Source: Mycolicibacterium pulveris
GTDB lineage: Bacteria > Actinomycetota > Actinomycetes > Mycobacteriales > Mycobacteriaceae
Assembly: GCF_010725725.1 (NCBI RefSeq)
Contig: NZ_AP022599.1
Coordinates: forward strand, 3,782,001 to 3,846,000
Length of the DNA: 64,000 nucleotides
Direction: 5' to 3'
Shown here piece after piece: positions 18,856 through 26,869 of this stretch; position 1 is the first letter of the stretch, and each line of letters starts with the position of its first letter. Made by a program: the position numbers and the translations under genes. Under the pieces are notes generated by a model. It ran no database searches. It was not told the DNA's origin and saw nothing but the letters and a program-made list of their open reading frames with translations.

Positions 18856-19113
18856 GTGAATTTCAGACAGATCAAGACGGCATCCGCGGCCGTCGGAGCG
18901 GCAGCGTTGCTGAGCATGGCCGTGCTGGTGGTGGCCGACGAGCAGACCAGTGCCGCAGAGCCGTTACCACTTCAGCCGCCGACCACCACCCCGGAGATCA
19001 CCACGGGCGAGACGAGCACGGAGACGCGGCCGCCGCAGGCGCCGGAGACCTCGGTTGCCACCCCGGAGATCACCACGCCGCCGTCCTCGATCGGGCAGGA
19101 GCCGGCGGAGTAA
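18856..19113 (+). CDS. Small secreted Pro/Thr-rich protein
   Basis: 85 residues from a GTG start preceded by GGAGGTGGAAG at SD distance. The N-terminus is a signal peptide (MNFRQIKTASAAVGAAALLS with a hydrophobic continuation to VLVVADEQTSAAE). The mature 50 or so residues are low-complexity Pro/Thr/Glu, with TTPEITTGE and VATPEITTPP as an internal repeat. No domain is recognised. It precedes the two-component system in the same direction and could belong to the same envelope-related cassette; function is unknown. Confidence 0.7.
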   Translation: MNFRQIKTASAAVGAAALLSMAVLVVADEQTSAAEPLPLQPPTTTPEITTGETSTETRPPQAPETSVATPEITTPPSSIGQEPAE

Positions 19114-19134
19114 CGGCGCGCCGCGCCCGAGATT

Positions 19135-19161
19135 CACAGCCGACGCACAGGAAACGCTCAG
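19135..19161. promoter_or_regulatory. Three CACAG-like direct repeats with 11-bp period (candidate response-regulator boxes)
   Basis: CACAG at 19135-19139, CACAG at 19146-19150 and CTCAG at 19157-19161 are spaced exactly 11 bp apart, i.e. one helical turn. Tandem half-sites of this kind are how OmpR/PhoP-family regulators usually bind DNA. The site lies just upstream of an OmpR-family regulator gene, so autoregulation is the natural guess. Confidence 0.5.
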
Positions 19162-19246
19162 CAGTAGCCCATGCGCGCGGCGAAGAATGCCAGCCGTGCC
19201 CACTGTGGACAGCTCGGTCAACGCGCAGGAATCCGCGCGCGTGGTG

Positions 19247-19951
19247 ATGCGCCGCGCCGACGGGAAGCCCATTCACGTGCTGGTGGTCGACGACGAGCCG
19301 GTGCTGGCCGAATTGATGTCGATGGCCCTGCGCTACGAGGGCTGGGAGATCGCGACCGCCGGTGACGGTGCCAGCGCGATCGCCTCCGCGCGTCAGACGC
19401 CGCCCGACGTGGTGGTCCTCGACGTGATGCTGCCCGACATGAGCGGTCTCGACGTCCTGCAGAAGCTGCGTGCACAAAACCCCCGGCTGCCGCTGCTGTT
19501 GCTGACCGCGAAGGACTCGGTCGAAGACCGCATCGCCGGACTGACCGCCGGCGGTGACGACTACGTGACCAAGCCGTTCAGCGTCGAAGAGGTGGTGCTG
19601 CGGCTGCGGGCGCTGCTGCGTCGCACCGGGGTGGCCAGTGAAACCGGCGGCGCCAAGCTCGTCGTCGGCGATCTGGTGCTCGACGAAGACAGCCATGAGG
19701 TGACCCGCGGCGGCGAACTGATCTCGTTGACCGCCACGGAGTTCGAGCTGCTGCGCTTTCTGATGCGCAACGCCAAACGGGTGCTGTCCAAAGCGCAGAT
19801 CCTCGACCGTGTGTGGAGCTATGACTTCGGCGGACGGTCCAACATCGTCGAACTGTACATCTCGTATCTGCGCAAGAAGATCGACAGCGGGCGGGACCCG
19901 ATGATCCACACCGTGCGCGGTGCCGGGTATGTCCTCAAACCCGCGCGGTGA
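19247..19951 (+). CDS. OmpR/PhoP-family response regulator (TcrX/TrcR-like)
   Basis: 234 residues from ATG 19247 (MRRADGKPIHVLVVDDEP). The receiver domain (about 8-120) has the acidic pair DDE, phospho-acceptor Asp in VVVLDVMLPDMSG, the Thr in LLLLTAKDS and Lys in VTKPFS. The winged-helix DNA-binding domain (about 135-232) has TEFELLRFLMRNAKRVLSK and the RGAGYVLKP ending. An in-frame ATG at 19187 would add 20 residues of low similarity. The paired kinase gene follows 10 nt downstream. The protein resembles M. tuberculosis TcrX/TrcR, but orthology needs a tree. Confidence 0.93.
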   Translation: MRRADGKPIHVLVVDDEPVLAELMSMALRYEGWEIATAGDGASAIASARQTPPDVVVLDVMLPDMSGLDVLQKLRAQNPRLPLLLLTAKDSVEDRIAGLTAGGDDYVTKPFSVEEVVLRLRALLRRTGVASETGGAKLVVGDLVLDEDSHEVTRGGELISLTATEFELLRFLMRNAKRVLSKAQILDRVWSYDFGGRSNIVELYISYLRKKIDSGRDPMIHTVRGAGYVLKPAR

Positions 19952-19961
19952 CCGGCGGTTG

Positions 19962-21512
19962 ATGCGGCTTCGTTCGCCGCGGACGTGGTCGCTGAGGTCC
20001 CGGCTGCTGGCCGCCCAGATTACGCTGCTGGCATTGGTGTGTGCGGGTATCGGGGTGGGTACAGTCGTTGCGCTGCAGCACTTTCTGACCAACCAGCTCG
20101 ACGACCGGCTGACGGAGACGGTCAACCGTTCGGTCGGGCTGTTCGATCTCGGCCCACCGCCGATGCCGCCGCGGGGTTACGAGCACCAACCCGGCGTCGG
20201 CCACCGCCCCATGCTGCCACCGGGATTCGAACCCCGCCCCCCGCGCCGCGTGATCATCCGCGATGACCCTGGCCCAGGGCCGGCGTTCCTCAATGCGCCG
20301 GGCCAGGCGGCCCGCACGGTGGGCGCGGTGGTGTCACACGGCGGCACGGTCGACGCGGGGGTGATCACCGCCGACGGCACCCGCGCCGAAGTCAGCACGG
20401 CCGCAACCGAGCAACTGTCGGGCGTCGAGCCGACCGGCACGCCTGTCACCGTCTATCTCGACGGACTCGACAAGTACCGGGTGATCGCGCTGCCCGCACT
20501 CCGGACACCGGGCGACGTGATCGTGGCCGGACTGCCCGCCTCCGACGTCGACGACACGCTGCTCACCGTCGCGGTCATCTTCGGTGTGGTGGGTGCGACG
20601 GCGCTGATTGCGGCGACGACAGCGGGGATCATCATCATCCGTCGTCAACTCGCTCCGCTGACAAGGGTTTCCGAGGCTGCCCGACAGGTCGCCGACCTCG
20701 AATTGGAGCGCGGCGAGGTGCGATTGCCGACCCCGATCGTCAAGGTCGACCCGGACAGCGCCCACACCGAGGTGGGACAGCTGGGCGAGGCTCTGAACCG
20801 GATGCTCGACCGGATCGCGTCCGCGTTATCTGCGCGGCATGCCAGCGAGACTCGGGTGCGCCAGTTCGTCGCCGACGCCAGTCACGAGCTTCGCACCCCA
20901 CTGGCCGCCATCCGCGGCTACACCGAGCTGGCGCAACGTAAACGGGGTGACGTGCCCGACGACGTGGCGCACGCGATGAGCCGGGTGGAGTCCGAGGCGG
21001 ACCGGATGACACATCTGGTCGAGGACATGCTGCTGCTGGCCCGGCTCGACACCGGCCGGCCGCTGGAGCGCGAGCAGGTGGACCTGTCACGGCTGATCCT
21101 CGACACCGTGAGCGACGCCCACATCGCCGGTCCTGACCACCACTGGTCGCTGGACCTGCCTGAGGAGCCGGTGATGGTCGTCGGCGACGAGGCACGGCTG
21201 CATCAGGTCCTCGGCAATCTGCTCGCCAACGCACGCATCCACACCCCACCGGGCACGAGGGTGACGACGTCGCTGACCGTTGGTGACGCGGTGGTGCTGA
21301 CGGTCGCCGACGACGGCCCCGGCATCCCCGCGTGGTTGCAGCCGGAGATCTTCGAGCGGTTCGCCCGCGGGGATTCGTCGCGGTCGCGTCGCGGCGGCAG
21401 CACGGGCCTCGGTCTGGCGATCGTCGCCGCCGTCGTGCGCGCCCACGGCGGAACCATTGAGGTCGACGGTGTCCCCGGCGGCACCCGATTCATGGTCACC
21501 CTCCCGCGATGA
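19962..21512 (+). CDS. Sensor histidine kinase, EnvZ/TcrY-TrcS type
   Basis: 516 residues. There is a first membrane segment (about 15-38), then an extracytoplasmic sensor of about 165 residues with a Pro-rich stretch (PPPMPPRGYEHQPG). The second membrane segment (VAVIFGVVGATALIAATTAGIIII) is followed by HAMP and the H-box FVADASHELRTPLAAIRGY. The ATP-binding domain has N (NLLANARIH), G1 (VADDGPGIP), F (IFERFARGD) and G2 (GSTGLGLAI) boxes. ATG 19962 is the first plausible start after the regulator stop. The Pro-rich sensor may read cell-envelope state; the signal is unknown. Confidence 0.92.
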   Translation: MRLRSPRTWSLRSRLLAAQITLLALVCAGIGVGTVVALQHFLTNQLDDRLTETVNRSVGLFDLGPPPMPPRGYEHQPGVGHRPMLPPGFEPRPPRRVIIRDDPGPGPAFLNAPGQAARTVGAVVSHGGTVDAGVITADGTRAEVSTAATEQLSGVEPTGTPVTVYLDGLDKYRVIALPALRTPGDVIVAGLPASDVDDTLLTVAVIFGVVGATALIAATTAGIIIIRRQLAPLTRVSEAARQVADLELERGEVRLPTPIVKVDPDSAHTEVGQLGEALNRMLDRIASALSARHASETRVRQFVADASHELRTPLAAIRGYTELAQRKRGDVPDDVAHAMSRVESEADRMTHLVEDMLLLARLDTGRPLEREQVDLSRLILDTVSDAHIAGPDHHWSLDLPEEPVMVVGDEARLHQVLGNLLANARIHTPPGTRVTTSLTVGDAVVLTVADDGPGIPAWLQPEIFERFARGDSSRSRRGGSTGLGLAIVAAVVRAHGGTIEVDGVPGGTRFMVTLPR

Positions 21513-21527
21513 CCCTCACCATCATCG

Positions 21528-21587
21528 GCGAGCAGGCACAGACATGTCCAAAAACCGGTCGAACGTGGGCATTTCGCGTCTGCTCGC
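21528..21587. repeat. Inverted repeat with GCGAGCAG/CTGCTCGC arms
   Basis: The outer arms GCGAGCAG (21528-21535) and CTGCTCGC (21580-21587) are the same octamers as in the larger hairpin at 2513-2572. The flanks CATCG and CGATG extend the pairing with a one-base bulge. It lies in the 165-bp gap between the kinase and glycosyltransferase genes. Confidence 0.55.
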
Positions 21588-21677
21588 GATGGGGAAGTGG
21601 GCGGCCGCCGGCCGATTCATAGCTCGCACACAGGTTGGACCCATGGTGGACACAAGCGGCCCGTCGACGATGGGGAC

Positions 21678-22931
21678 ATGACCGAACTCGTCCTCGAACG
21701 GGAGAAATGCGGGCGGATGCACTTCCAATCCCGGCCCAACGCGGCGGTGGCGGCCCGCGCGGCCGGCGTACCCGTGCTCGACGTGGTGATCCCGGTGTAC
21801 AACGAGCAGGCCGATCTGGCCGCCTCGGTGCGCCGGTTACATCGCCATTTGCAGGAGGATTTCCCGTTCCAGGCGCGCATCACGATCGCCGACAACGCCA
21901 GCGACGACGACTCCCCGCGGGTGTGCGCTGAGCTGGCGGCCGAGCTCAGCGCCGTGCGGGTGGTGCGGCTCGAGCAGAAGGGCCGCGGCCGCGCGCTTCA
22001 CACGGTGTGGTCGACGTCGGACGCGCAGGTGCTCGCCTACATGGATGTCGACCTGTCGACCGATCTGAACGCGCTCGCGCCGTTGGTGGCGCCGCTGATT
22101 TCCGGCCACTCCGACCTCGCGATCGGCACCCGGCTGGGACGCGGCGCCCGGGTCGTGCGCGGCGCCAAGCGGGAGATCATCTCGCGCTGCTACAACCTGC
22201 TCCTGAAATCAACTCTGGCGGCCGGGTTCTCGGATGCGCAGTGCGGGTTCAAGGCGATCCGCGCCGATGTCGCGCGGCGACTGTTGCCGCACGTGACCGA
22301 CACCGGCTGGTTCTTCGACACCGAACTGCTGGTGCTCGCCGAACGCAGTGGGCTACGTATCCACGAGGTGCCGGTCGACTGGGTGGACGATCCGGACAGT
22401 CGCGTCGACATCCTGGCCACTGCGGCCGCCGACCTCCGCGGGATCGGCCGGCTGCTGGGCGGGTTCGCCAATGGCTCGATCCCGGTGCATACCATCGCCG
22501 CCCAGCTCGGCGCGGTCGGCGAGCCTCCGCGCTCATTGTTCCGCCAGGTCGTGCGATTCGGGTCCGTCGGCGTCGTCTCCACCGCGGCCTACGTCGTACT
22601 GTTCCTGCTCCTGCAGGGCTGGTGCGGTGCCCAGCTGGCCAACCTGATCGCGCTGCTTGTCACCGCGATCGGCAACACCGCCGCCAACCGGCGGTTCACC
22701 TTCGGGATCGGCGGCCTGCGACGGATGACTCGCCACCAGGTCGAAGGCCTGATCGTGTTCGCAATCGCCCTCGCCATCAGCAGCTCCTCGCTCGCAGTTC
22801 TGCACGGTGTCGTCCCCGAACCGCATGATCTGATCGAGCTGGCCGTGCTCGTTTCAGCCAACCTGGTGGCGACGCTGGTCCGGTTCGTACTGTTGCGCGG
22901 CTGGGTGTTCCATCCGCACCGGACCCGTTGA
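21678..22931 (+). CDS. GT2 polyprenyl-phosphate glycosyltransferase fused to a GtrA-like membrane domain
   Basis: 417 residues. The N-terminal GT-A domain (about 35-265) begins VLDVVIPVYNEQADLAAS and has the metal-binding segment YMDVDLSTDLNAL and the acceptor-site region FSDAQCGFKAIR, as in dolichol-phosphate mannose synthase and ArnC. The C-terminal 130 residues hold four hydrophobic helices of GtrA type (VVRFGSVGVVSTAAYVVLFLLL, then NLIALLVTAIGNTAANRRFTF). The probable role is to charge decaprenyl phosphate with a sugar on the cytoplasmic face and help it across the membrane. The next gene, 16 nt downstream, encodes the membrane enzyme that would use the lipid-linked sugar. Confidence 0.9.
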   Translation: MTELVLEREKCGRMHFQSRPNAAVAARAAGVPVLDVVIPVYNEQADLAASVRRLHRHLQEDFPFQARITIADNASDDDSPRVCAELAAELSAVRVVRLEQKGRGRALHTVWSTSDAQVLAYMDVDLSTDLNALAPLVAPLISGHSDLAIGTRLGRGARVVRGAKREIISRCYNLLLKSTLAAGFSDAQCGFKAIRADVARRLLPHVTDTGWFFDTELLVLAERSGLRIHEVPVDWVDDPDSRVDILATAAADLRGIGRLLGGFANGSIPVHTIAAQLGAVGEPPRSLFRQVVRFGSVGVVSTAAYVVLFLLLQGWCGAQLANLIALLVTAIGNTAANRRFTFGIGGLRRMTRHQVEGLIVFAIALAISSSSLAVLHGVVPEPHDLIELAVLVSANLVATLVRFVLLRGWVFHPHRTR

Positions 22932-22947
22932 CGAAAAGGGACGTTCG

Positions 22948-24822
22948 ATGACACTGACCGCCGGCGCGCGGGCCGCCGTCTGCGACACGCGAACTGAACC
23001 CGCCCGTTGGGTACGCCCGGCAGTGGCCGTCCTGCTCGCGGCGACCGCGGTGCTGTACCTGTGGGGTCTCGGCTTGTCCGGCTGGGCCAACGACTACTAC
23101 GCCGCCGCTGCCCAGGCCGGTACCCAGGACTGGAAGGCCTGGCTGTTCGGCTCACTGGACGCTGGAAACGCGATCACCGTCGACAAACCGCCAGCTGCCC
23201 TGTGGCTGATGGCGTTGTCCGGCAGGCTGTTCGGGTTCAGCGCGTTCACGATGCTGCTGCCGCAGGCGCTGATGGGTGTCGGGTCCGTCGCGGTGCTGTA
23301 CGGTGCGGTCCGCCGGGTCAGCGGTCCGGCCGCGGGCCTCATCGCCGGTACCGTGCTGGCCCTCACGCCCGTAGCGGCGCTGATGTTCCGCTTCAACAAC
23401 CCCGACGCGCTGCTGACGCTGCTGATGGTGGTGGCGGCGTACTGCGTCGTGCGAGCTACGGAGACCGCGAGCACCCGCTGGATGGCGCTGGCGGGCTGCG
23501 CACTCGGGTTCGCGTTCCTGACGAAGATGCTGCAGGCGTTCCTGGTGGTGCCCGGCCTCGGGCTGGCGTTCCTGGTCGCCGCGCCTGTCGGGGTGTGGCA
23601 GCGCCTCGGCAAGCTGACGGTCGGCGCGGTCGCCATGGTTGTGTCGGCCGGGTGGTACGTCCTGCTGGTCGAGCTGTGGCCGGCCGGCTCCCGGCCGTAC
23701 ATCGGCGGCTCCACCGACAACAGCCTGCTACAACTTGCACTGGGCTACAACGGGATCGAACGCCTCGCCGGGGGCGGGGGACCGGGGCGCGGCGGGCCGC
23801 CGCCCGGTGGGCCCGGCGACAGGCACAACCTGTTCTTCGGCGGCGAGCCCGGCATCGGCCGGATGTTCGGCGAGTCCATGGGCACACAGGTGTCGTGGCT
23901 TCTGCCCGCCGCGCTGATCGGGTTGGCGGCCGGACTGTGGTTCACCCGCCGCGCCCCCCGCACATCGCTCGTGCGCGCCGCACTGCTGATGTGGGGCGGC
24001 TGGCTGGTCGTCACCGCCGCGGTGTTCAGCTTCATGGACGGCATCATCCACCCCTACTACACCGTTGCGCTGGTGCCGGCGATCGCCGCACTCGTCGGTA
24101 TCTCGGTGCGCGAATTATGGCGGCGCAGAGAGGTTCTGGCGCCGCGTGCAGTCCTCGCCGCGATGTCGGCGGCGACGGGTATGTGGGCGGTGATCCTGCT
24201 GGCCCGCACCCCCGACTGGTGGCCTGCGTTGCGTTGGGTCGTCTTGGTGGGATCGATAGCGGTGGCGTCGATCCTGGTGTTCGGGGCATGTCGGCTCCGG
24301 CGTGTCGGTGTCGTCGTGATCTGTGCTGCAATGCTTTTCGGGCTGCTGGCAACGGCGGCGTACACAGTGGAGACGACGGCCGCAACCCACGGTGGCCCGC
24401 TGGCCGTCGCCGGCCCCCGCTCCGCGGACGGCTTCGGTGGCCCCCCACCGCAGGGCCCACCCGGCCCGCCCTCCGGTCAACGCGACAACCCCGCCCTGGA
24501 ACGCCTTGTGGCGGACACCGACACCCGATGGGCGGCCGCAACGGTCGGCTCGATGGAGGCCAGCGGCCTCGAACTCAGCACCCGAGCCTCGGTGATGGCA
24601 ATCGGCGGCTTCTCCGGGCAGGACAACTCGCCCACCTTGGAGCAGTTTCAGGCCTACGTCGCTGACGGCCAGGTGCGCTACTTCATCGCTGGTGGCCACG
24701 GCGGCCCACCGGGGCGGGGCTCGAGCACCGCCGAGGAGATCACGGCGTGGGTGCAGCAGAACTTCACCCCGATTGATGTCGGCGGGACCACTGTTTACGA
24801 CCTCGCCCGACCACCTGCGTGA
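22948..24822 (+). CDS. ArnT/PMT-like polytopic glycosyltransferase (GT39/GT83 type)
   Basis: 624 residues with about eleven membrane segments. Family hallmarks are the acidic first loop GLGLSGWANDYYAAAAQAG and the VDKPPAALWLMALSG segment, as in YkcB/ArnT-type enzymes that transfer a sugar from polyprenyl phosphate on the outer face of the membrane. Two long Gly/Pro-rich loops (around 273-292, and 490-510 with GGPPPQGPPGPPSGQ) and a soluble C-terminal domain that ends in VYDLARPPA are typical of actinobacterial members. It follows the GT2-GtrA gene in the same operon; a YkcC/YkcB-like two-step sugar transfer is inferred. The acceptor is unknown. Confidence 0.9.
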   Translation: MTLTAGARAAVCDTRTEPARWVRPAVAVLLAATAVLYLWGLGLSGWANDYYAAAAQAGTQDWKAWLFGSLDAGNAITVDKPPAALWLMALSGRLFGFSAFTMLLPQALMGVGSVAVLYGAVRRVSGPAAGLIAGTVLALTPVAALMFRFNNPDALLTLLMVVAAYCVVRATETASTRWMALAGCALGFAFLTKMLQAFLVVPGLGLAFLVAAPVGVWQRLGKLTVGAVAMVVSAGWYVLLVELWPAGSRPYIGGSTDNSLLQLALGYNGIERLAGGGGPGRGGPPPGGPGDRHNLFFGGEPGIGRMFGESMGTQVSWLLPAALIGLAAGLWFTRRAPRTSLVRAALLMWGGWLVVTAAVFSFMDGIIHPYYTVALVPAIAALVGISVRELWRRREVLAPRAVLAAMSAATGMWAVILLARTPDWWPALRWVVLVGSIAVASILVFGACRLRRVGVVVICAAMLFGLLATAAYTVETTAATHGGPLAVAGPRSADGFGGPPPQGPPGPPSGQRDNPALERLVADTDTRWAAATVGSMEASGLELSTRASVMAIGGFSGQDNSPTLEQFQAYVADGQVRYFIAGGHGGPPGRGSSTAEEITAWVQQNFTPIDVGGTTVYDLARPPA

Positions 24823-24872
24823 AAATCTGCTCGCCCTGATTCTGTTGCGATACAAACGGCGGCCCGGTTGGC

Positions 24873-24878
24873 TATGGT
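24873..24878 (+). promoter_or_regulatory. -10 hexamer for leaderless canA
   Basis: TATGGT ends 7 nt before the canA ATG at 24886. This is the expected leaderless arrangement, and no SD is present in front of the ATG. Confidence 0.55.
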
Positions 24879-24885
24879 CAACACC

Positions 24886-25377
24886 ATGTCCGTAACCGAC
24901 GAGTATCTGAAGAACAACGAGAAGTACGCGAGCACATTTCGCGGCCCGTTGCCTATGCCGCCCAGCAAGCACGTGGCGATCGTTGCCTGTATGGATGCTC
25001 GCCTGGACATCTACGGGATGCTCGGTATCAGCGACGGGGAGGCCCACGTCATTCGCAATGCGGGCGGAGTGATCACCGCCGACGAGATCCGCTCCCTTGC
25101 GATCAGCCAGCGCCTGCTCGGTACCAAGGAGATCATGCTGATCCACCACACCGATTGCGGGATGCGGACGTTCAAAGACGAAGAGTTCCAGAAGGCGATC
25201 TACGAAGAGACCGGCATCAAGCCGGACTGGGTGCCTGAGGCGTTCTCCGACCCCGCAGAGGATGTCCGGCAGTCCATCCGCCGGATCGAGACCAGCCCGT
25301 TTGTCACCAAGCACGAGTCGCTGCGCGGCTTCGTGTTCGACAACGACACCGGCAAGCTCACCGAGGTCACCCGCTAG
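24886..25377 (+). CDS. canA: Beta-carbonic anhydrase CanA (Rv1284 homologue)
   Basis: 163 residues, the same length as M. tuberculosis Rv1284. Zinc site residues are in ACMDARLD (Cys35, with the Asp-Arg dyad at 37/39) and LIHHTDCGM (His and Cys near 88 and 91). It interconverts CO2 and bicarbonate in the cytoplasm. The start is set by length and by the -10 hexamer 7 nt upstream; a TTG at 24868 is less likely. The stop overlaps the convergent thioesterase gene (CTAG). Confidence 0.96.
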   Translation: MSVTDEYLKNNEKYASTFRGPLPMPPSKHVAIVACMDARLDIYGMLGISDGEAHVIRNAGGVITADEIRSLAISQRLLGTKEIMLIHHTDCGMRTFKDEEFQKAIYEETGIKPDWVPEAFSDPAEDVRQSIRRIETSPFVTKHESLRGFVFDNDTGKLTEVTR

Positions 25378-25799
25378 CCGATCTTGTACGTCGCGATCGC
25401 CTTCGCGACGGCGGCACCCTCGGGTCTGACGACGTCGACGTCGCAGTTGACCAACGTCCGGCCGCGGCGCAGCACACGTCCGATGGCGACCAGATCGGTG
25501 GCGCGTGCCGGTGCCAGAAAGTGCACCGACATCGATGTCGTCACCCCACGCAGTGAGTCGGGCATGTCGGCCTGCGCCCACGCGGCCGCCATCACCGCGA
25601 CGTCGGCCAGCGCCGCGACCGCGCCGCCGTGCACCATGTCGCCGATCGTGACGTTGGCCGGGTCCCACGGTAGACGCAGTCGGACCTGCTCGGCGTCGAG
25701 CACCTCGACCGCGATGCCAAGTTTGGCGACGAACGGGGACTGGGGGAGGAACTGCGCCATCACGTCGGCGCCGGTGCGGGGCGGGGTAGCGGTGGACAT
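25374..25799 (-). CDS. Hotdog-fold PaaI-type thioesterase
   Basis: 141 residues. The hotdog core carries the PaaI signature MVHGGAVAALADVAVMAAAW, where His/Gly/Gly and the following Asp form the thioester site, followed by strands TTSMSVHFLAPARATDLVAIG and TLVNCDVDVV. It probably hydrolyses an acyl- or aryl-acyl-CoA; the substrate cannot be told. The gene is convergent with canA (4-bp overlap) and divergent from cysD, so the 146-bp gap 25800-25945 holds both promoters. Confidence 0.87.
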   Translation of the reverse strand: MSTATPPRTGADVMAQFLPQSPFVAKLGIAVEVLDAEQVRLRLPWDPANVTIGDMVHGGAVAALADVAVMAAAWAQADMPDSLRGVTTSMSVHFLAPARATDLVAIGRVLRRGRTLVNCDVDVVRPEGAAVAKAIATYKIG

Positions 25800-25908
25800 G
25801 GTTCAAGTGTCCGCAGCGGATCAATTACGTCGCGGGTAAGCGGCGGGCCGGTCAACCGCGACATTGACATGGCAACCACCACGCTGGTTTCATAGTCGGG
25901 TATAGCAA

Positions 25909-25935
25909 TTAATTTGGTCAAATCTACCAACTTAA
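25909..25935. promoter_or_regulatory. 10+10-bp dyad upstream of cysD (candidate operator)
   Basis: TTAATTTGGT (25909-25918) and ACCAACTTAA (25926-25935) form an inverted repeat with 9 of 10 pairs and a 7-bp spacer, in an AT-rich patch of a GC-rich genome. It ends 10 nt before the cysD ATG and abuts the SD (GAGG). A regulator bound here would block transcription or translation of the sulfate-activation operon. The Rrf2-family protein at 29603-30079 is the obvious local candidate. Confidence 0.6.
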
Positions 25936-25945
25936 TGAGGAAAAG

Positions 25946-26869
25946 ATGACTGTCGTCGAGCACGTCAGCACGAGCCGATACGAGCTCAGCCACCTGAGGG
26001 CCCTGGAAGCCGAGGCCATCCACATCTTCCGGGAGGTGGCCGCGGAGTTCGAACGGCCGGTGCTGCTGTTCTCCGGTGGCAAGGACTCAATCGTGATGCT
26101 GCACCTGGCGCTGAAGGCGTTCAGTCCCGGCCGGCTGCCGTTTCCGGTCATGCACGTGGACACCGGCCACAACTTCGACGAGGTGCTGCAGACCCGCGAC
26201 GAACTCGTCGCCGAACACGGGGTGCGGCTGGTCGTCGCCAAGGTGCAGGACGACATCGACGCCGGCCGCGTGGCCGAGTCCTTCCCGTCGCGCAACCCCA
26301 TCCAGACCGTCACGCTGCTGCGCGCGATCCGGGAGAACAAGTTCGACGCCGCGTTCGGCGGCGCCCGCCGCGACGAGGAGAAGGCGCGCGCCAAGGAGCG
26401 GGTGTTCAGCTTCCGCGACGAGTTCGGTCAGTGGGATCCCAAGGCGCAGCGGCCCGAACTGTGGAACCTCTACAACGGCCGTCACCACAAGGGCGAGCAC
26501 ATCCGGGTGTTCCCGCTGTCGAACTGGACCGAGTTCGACATCTGGTCCTACATCGGCGCGGAGAACATCAAGTTGCCGTCGATCTATTACGCGCACCGCC
26601 GCAAGGTGTTCAAGCGCGACGGGATGCTGCTGGCGGTGCACAGATACATGCAACCCCGGGACGGCGAGGAGGTCGTCGAGAAGACCGTGCGGTTCCGCAC
26701 CGTCGGCGACGTCACCTGCACCGGTTGCGTGGAATCCGTTGCGGCGACGGTGTCGGAGGTGATCGCGGAGACGGCGGTGTCCCGGCTCACCGAGCGCGGC
26801 GCGACGCGCGCGGACGACCGCATCTCCGAAGCCGGCATGGAGGACCGCAAGCGAGAGGGCTACTTCTGA
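25946..26869 (+). CDS. cysD: Sulfate adenylyltransferase subunit 2, CysD
   Basis: 307 residues. This is an ATP-pyrophosphatase-fold enzyme with the PP-loop VLLFSGGKDSIVML (about 40-52), the RRDEEKARAKERVFSFRD segment and the conserved C-terminal RFRTVGDVTCTGC. It makes APS from sulfate and ATP together with the CysN GTPase. SD GAGG lies 5 nt from the ATG. The stop shares one base with the cysNC ATG (TGATG), so the subunits are translationally coupled. Confidence 0.97.
   Translation: MTVVEHVSTSRYELSHLRALEAEAIHIFREVAAEFERPVLLFSGGKDSIVMLHLALKAFSPGRLPFPVMHVDTGHNFDEVLQTRDELVAEHGVRLVVAKVQDDIDAGRVAESFPSRNPIQTVTLLRAIRENKFDAAFGGARRDEEKARAKERVFSFRDEFGQWDPKAQRPELWNLYNGRHHKGEHIRVFPLSNWTEFDIWSYIGAENIKLPSIYYAHRRKVFKRDGMLLAVHRYMQPRDGEEVVEKTVRFRTVGDVTCTGCVESVAATVSEVIAETAVSRLTERGATRADDRISEAGMEDRKREGYF

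Noticed and set aside
21544-21681. A 45-codon frame ending in ATGA with the GT2-GtrA gene
   Set aside because: It has no SD, spans an inverted repeat, and its translation shows no signal peptide, membrane segment or motif.
25800-25945. A SAM or other sulfur riboswitch before cysD
   Set aside because: The gap is too short and lacks the multi-stem architecture; only a simple dyad is seen.
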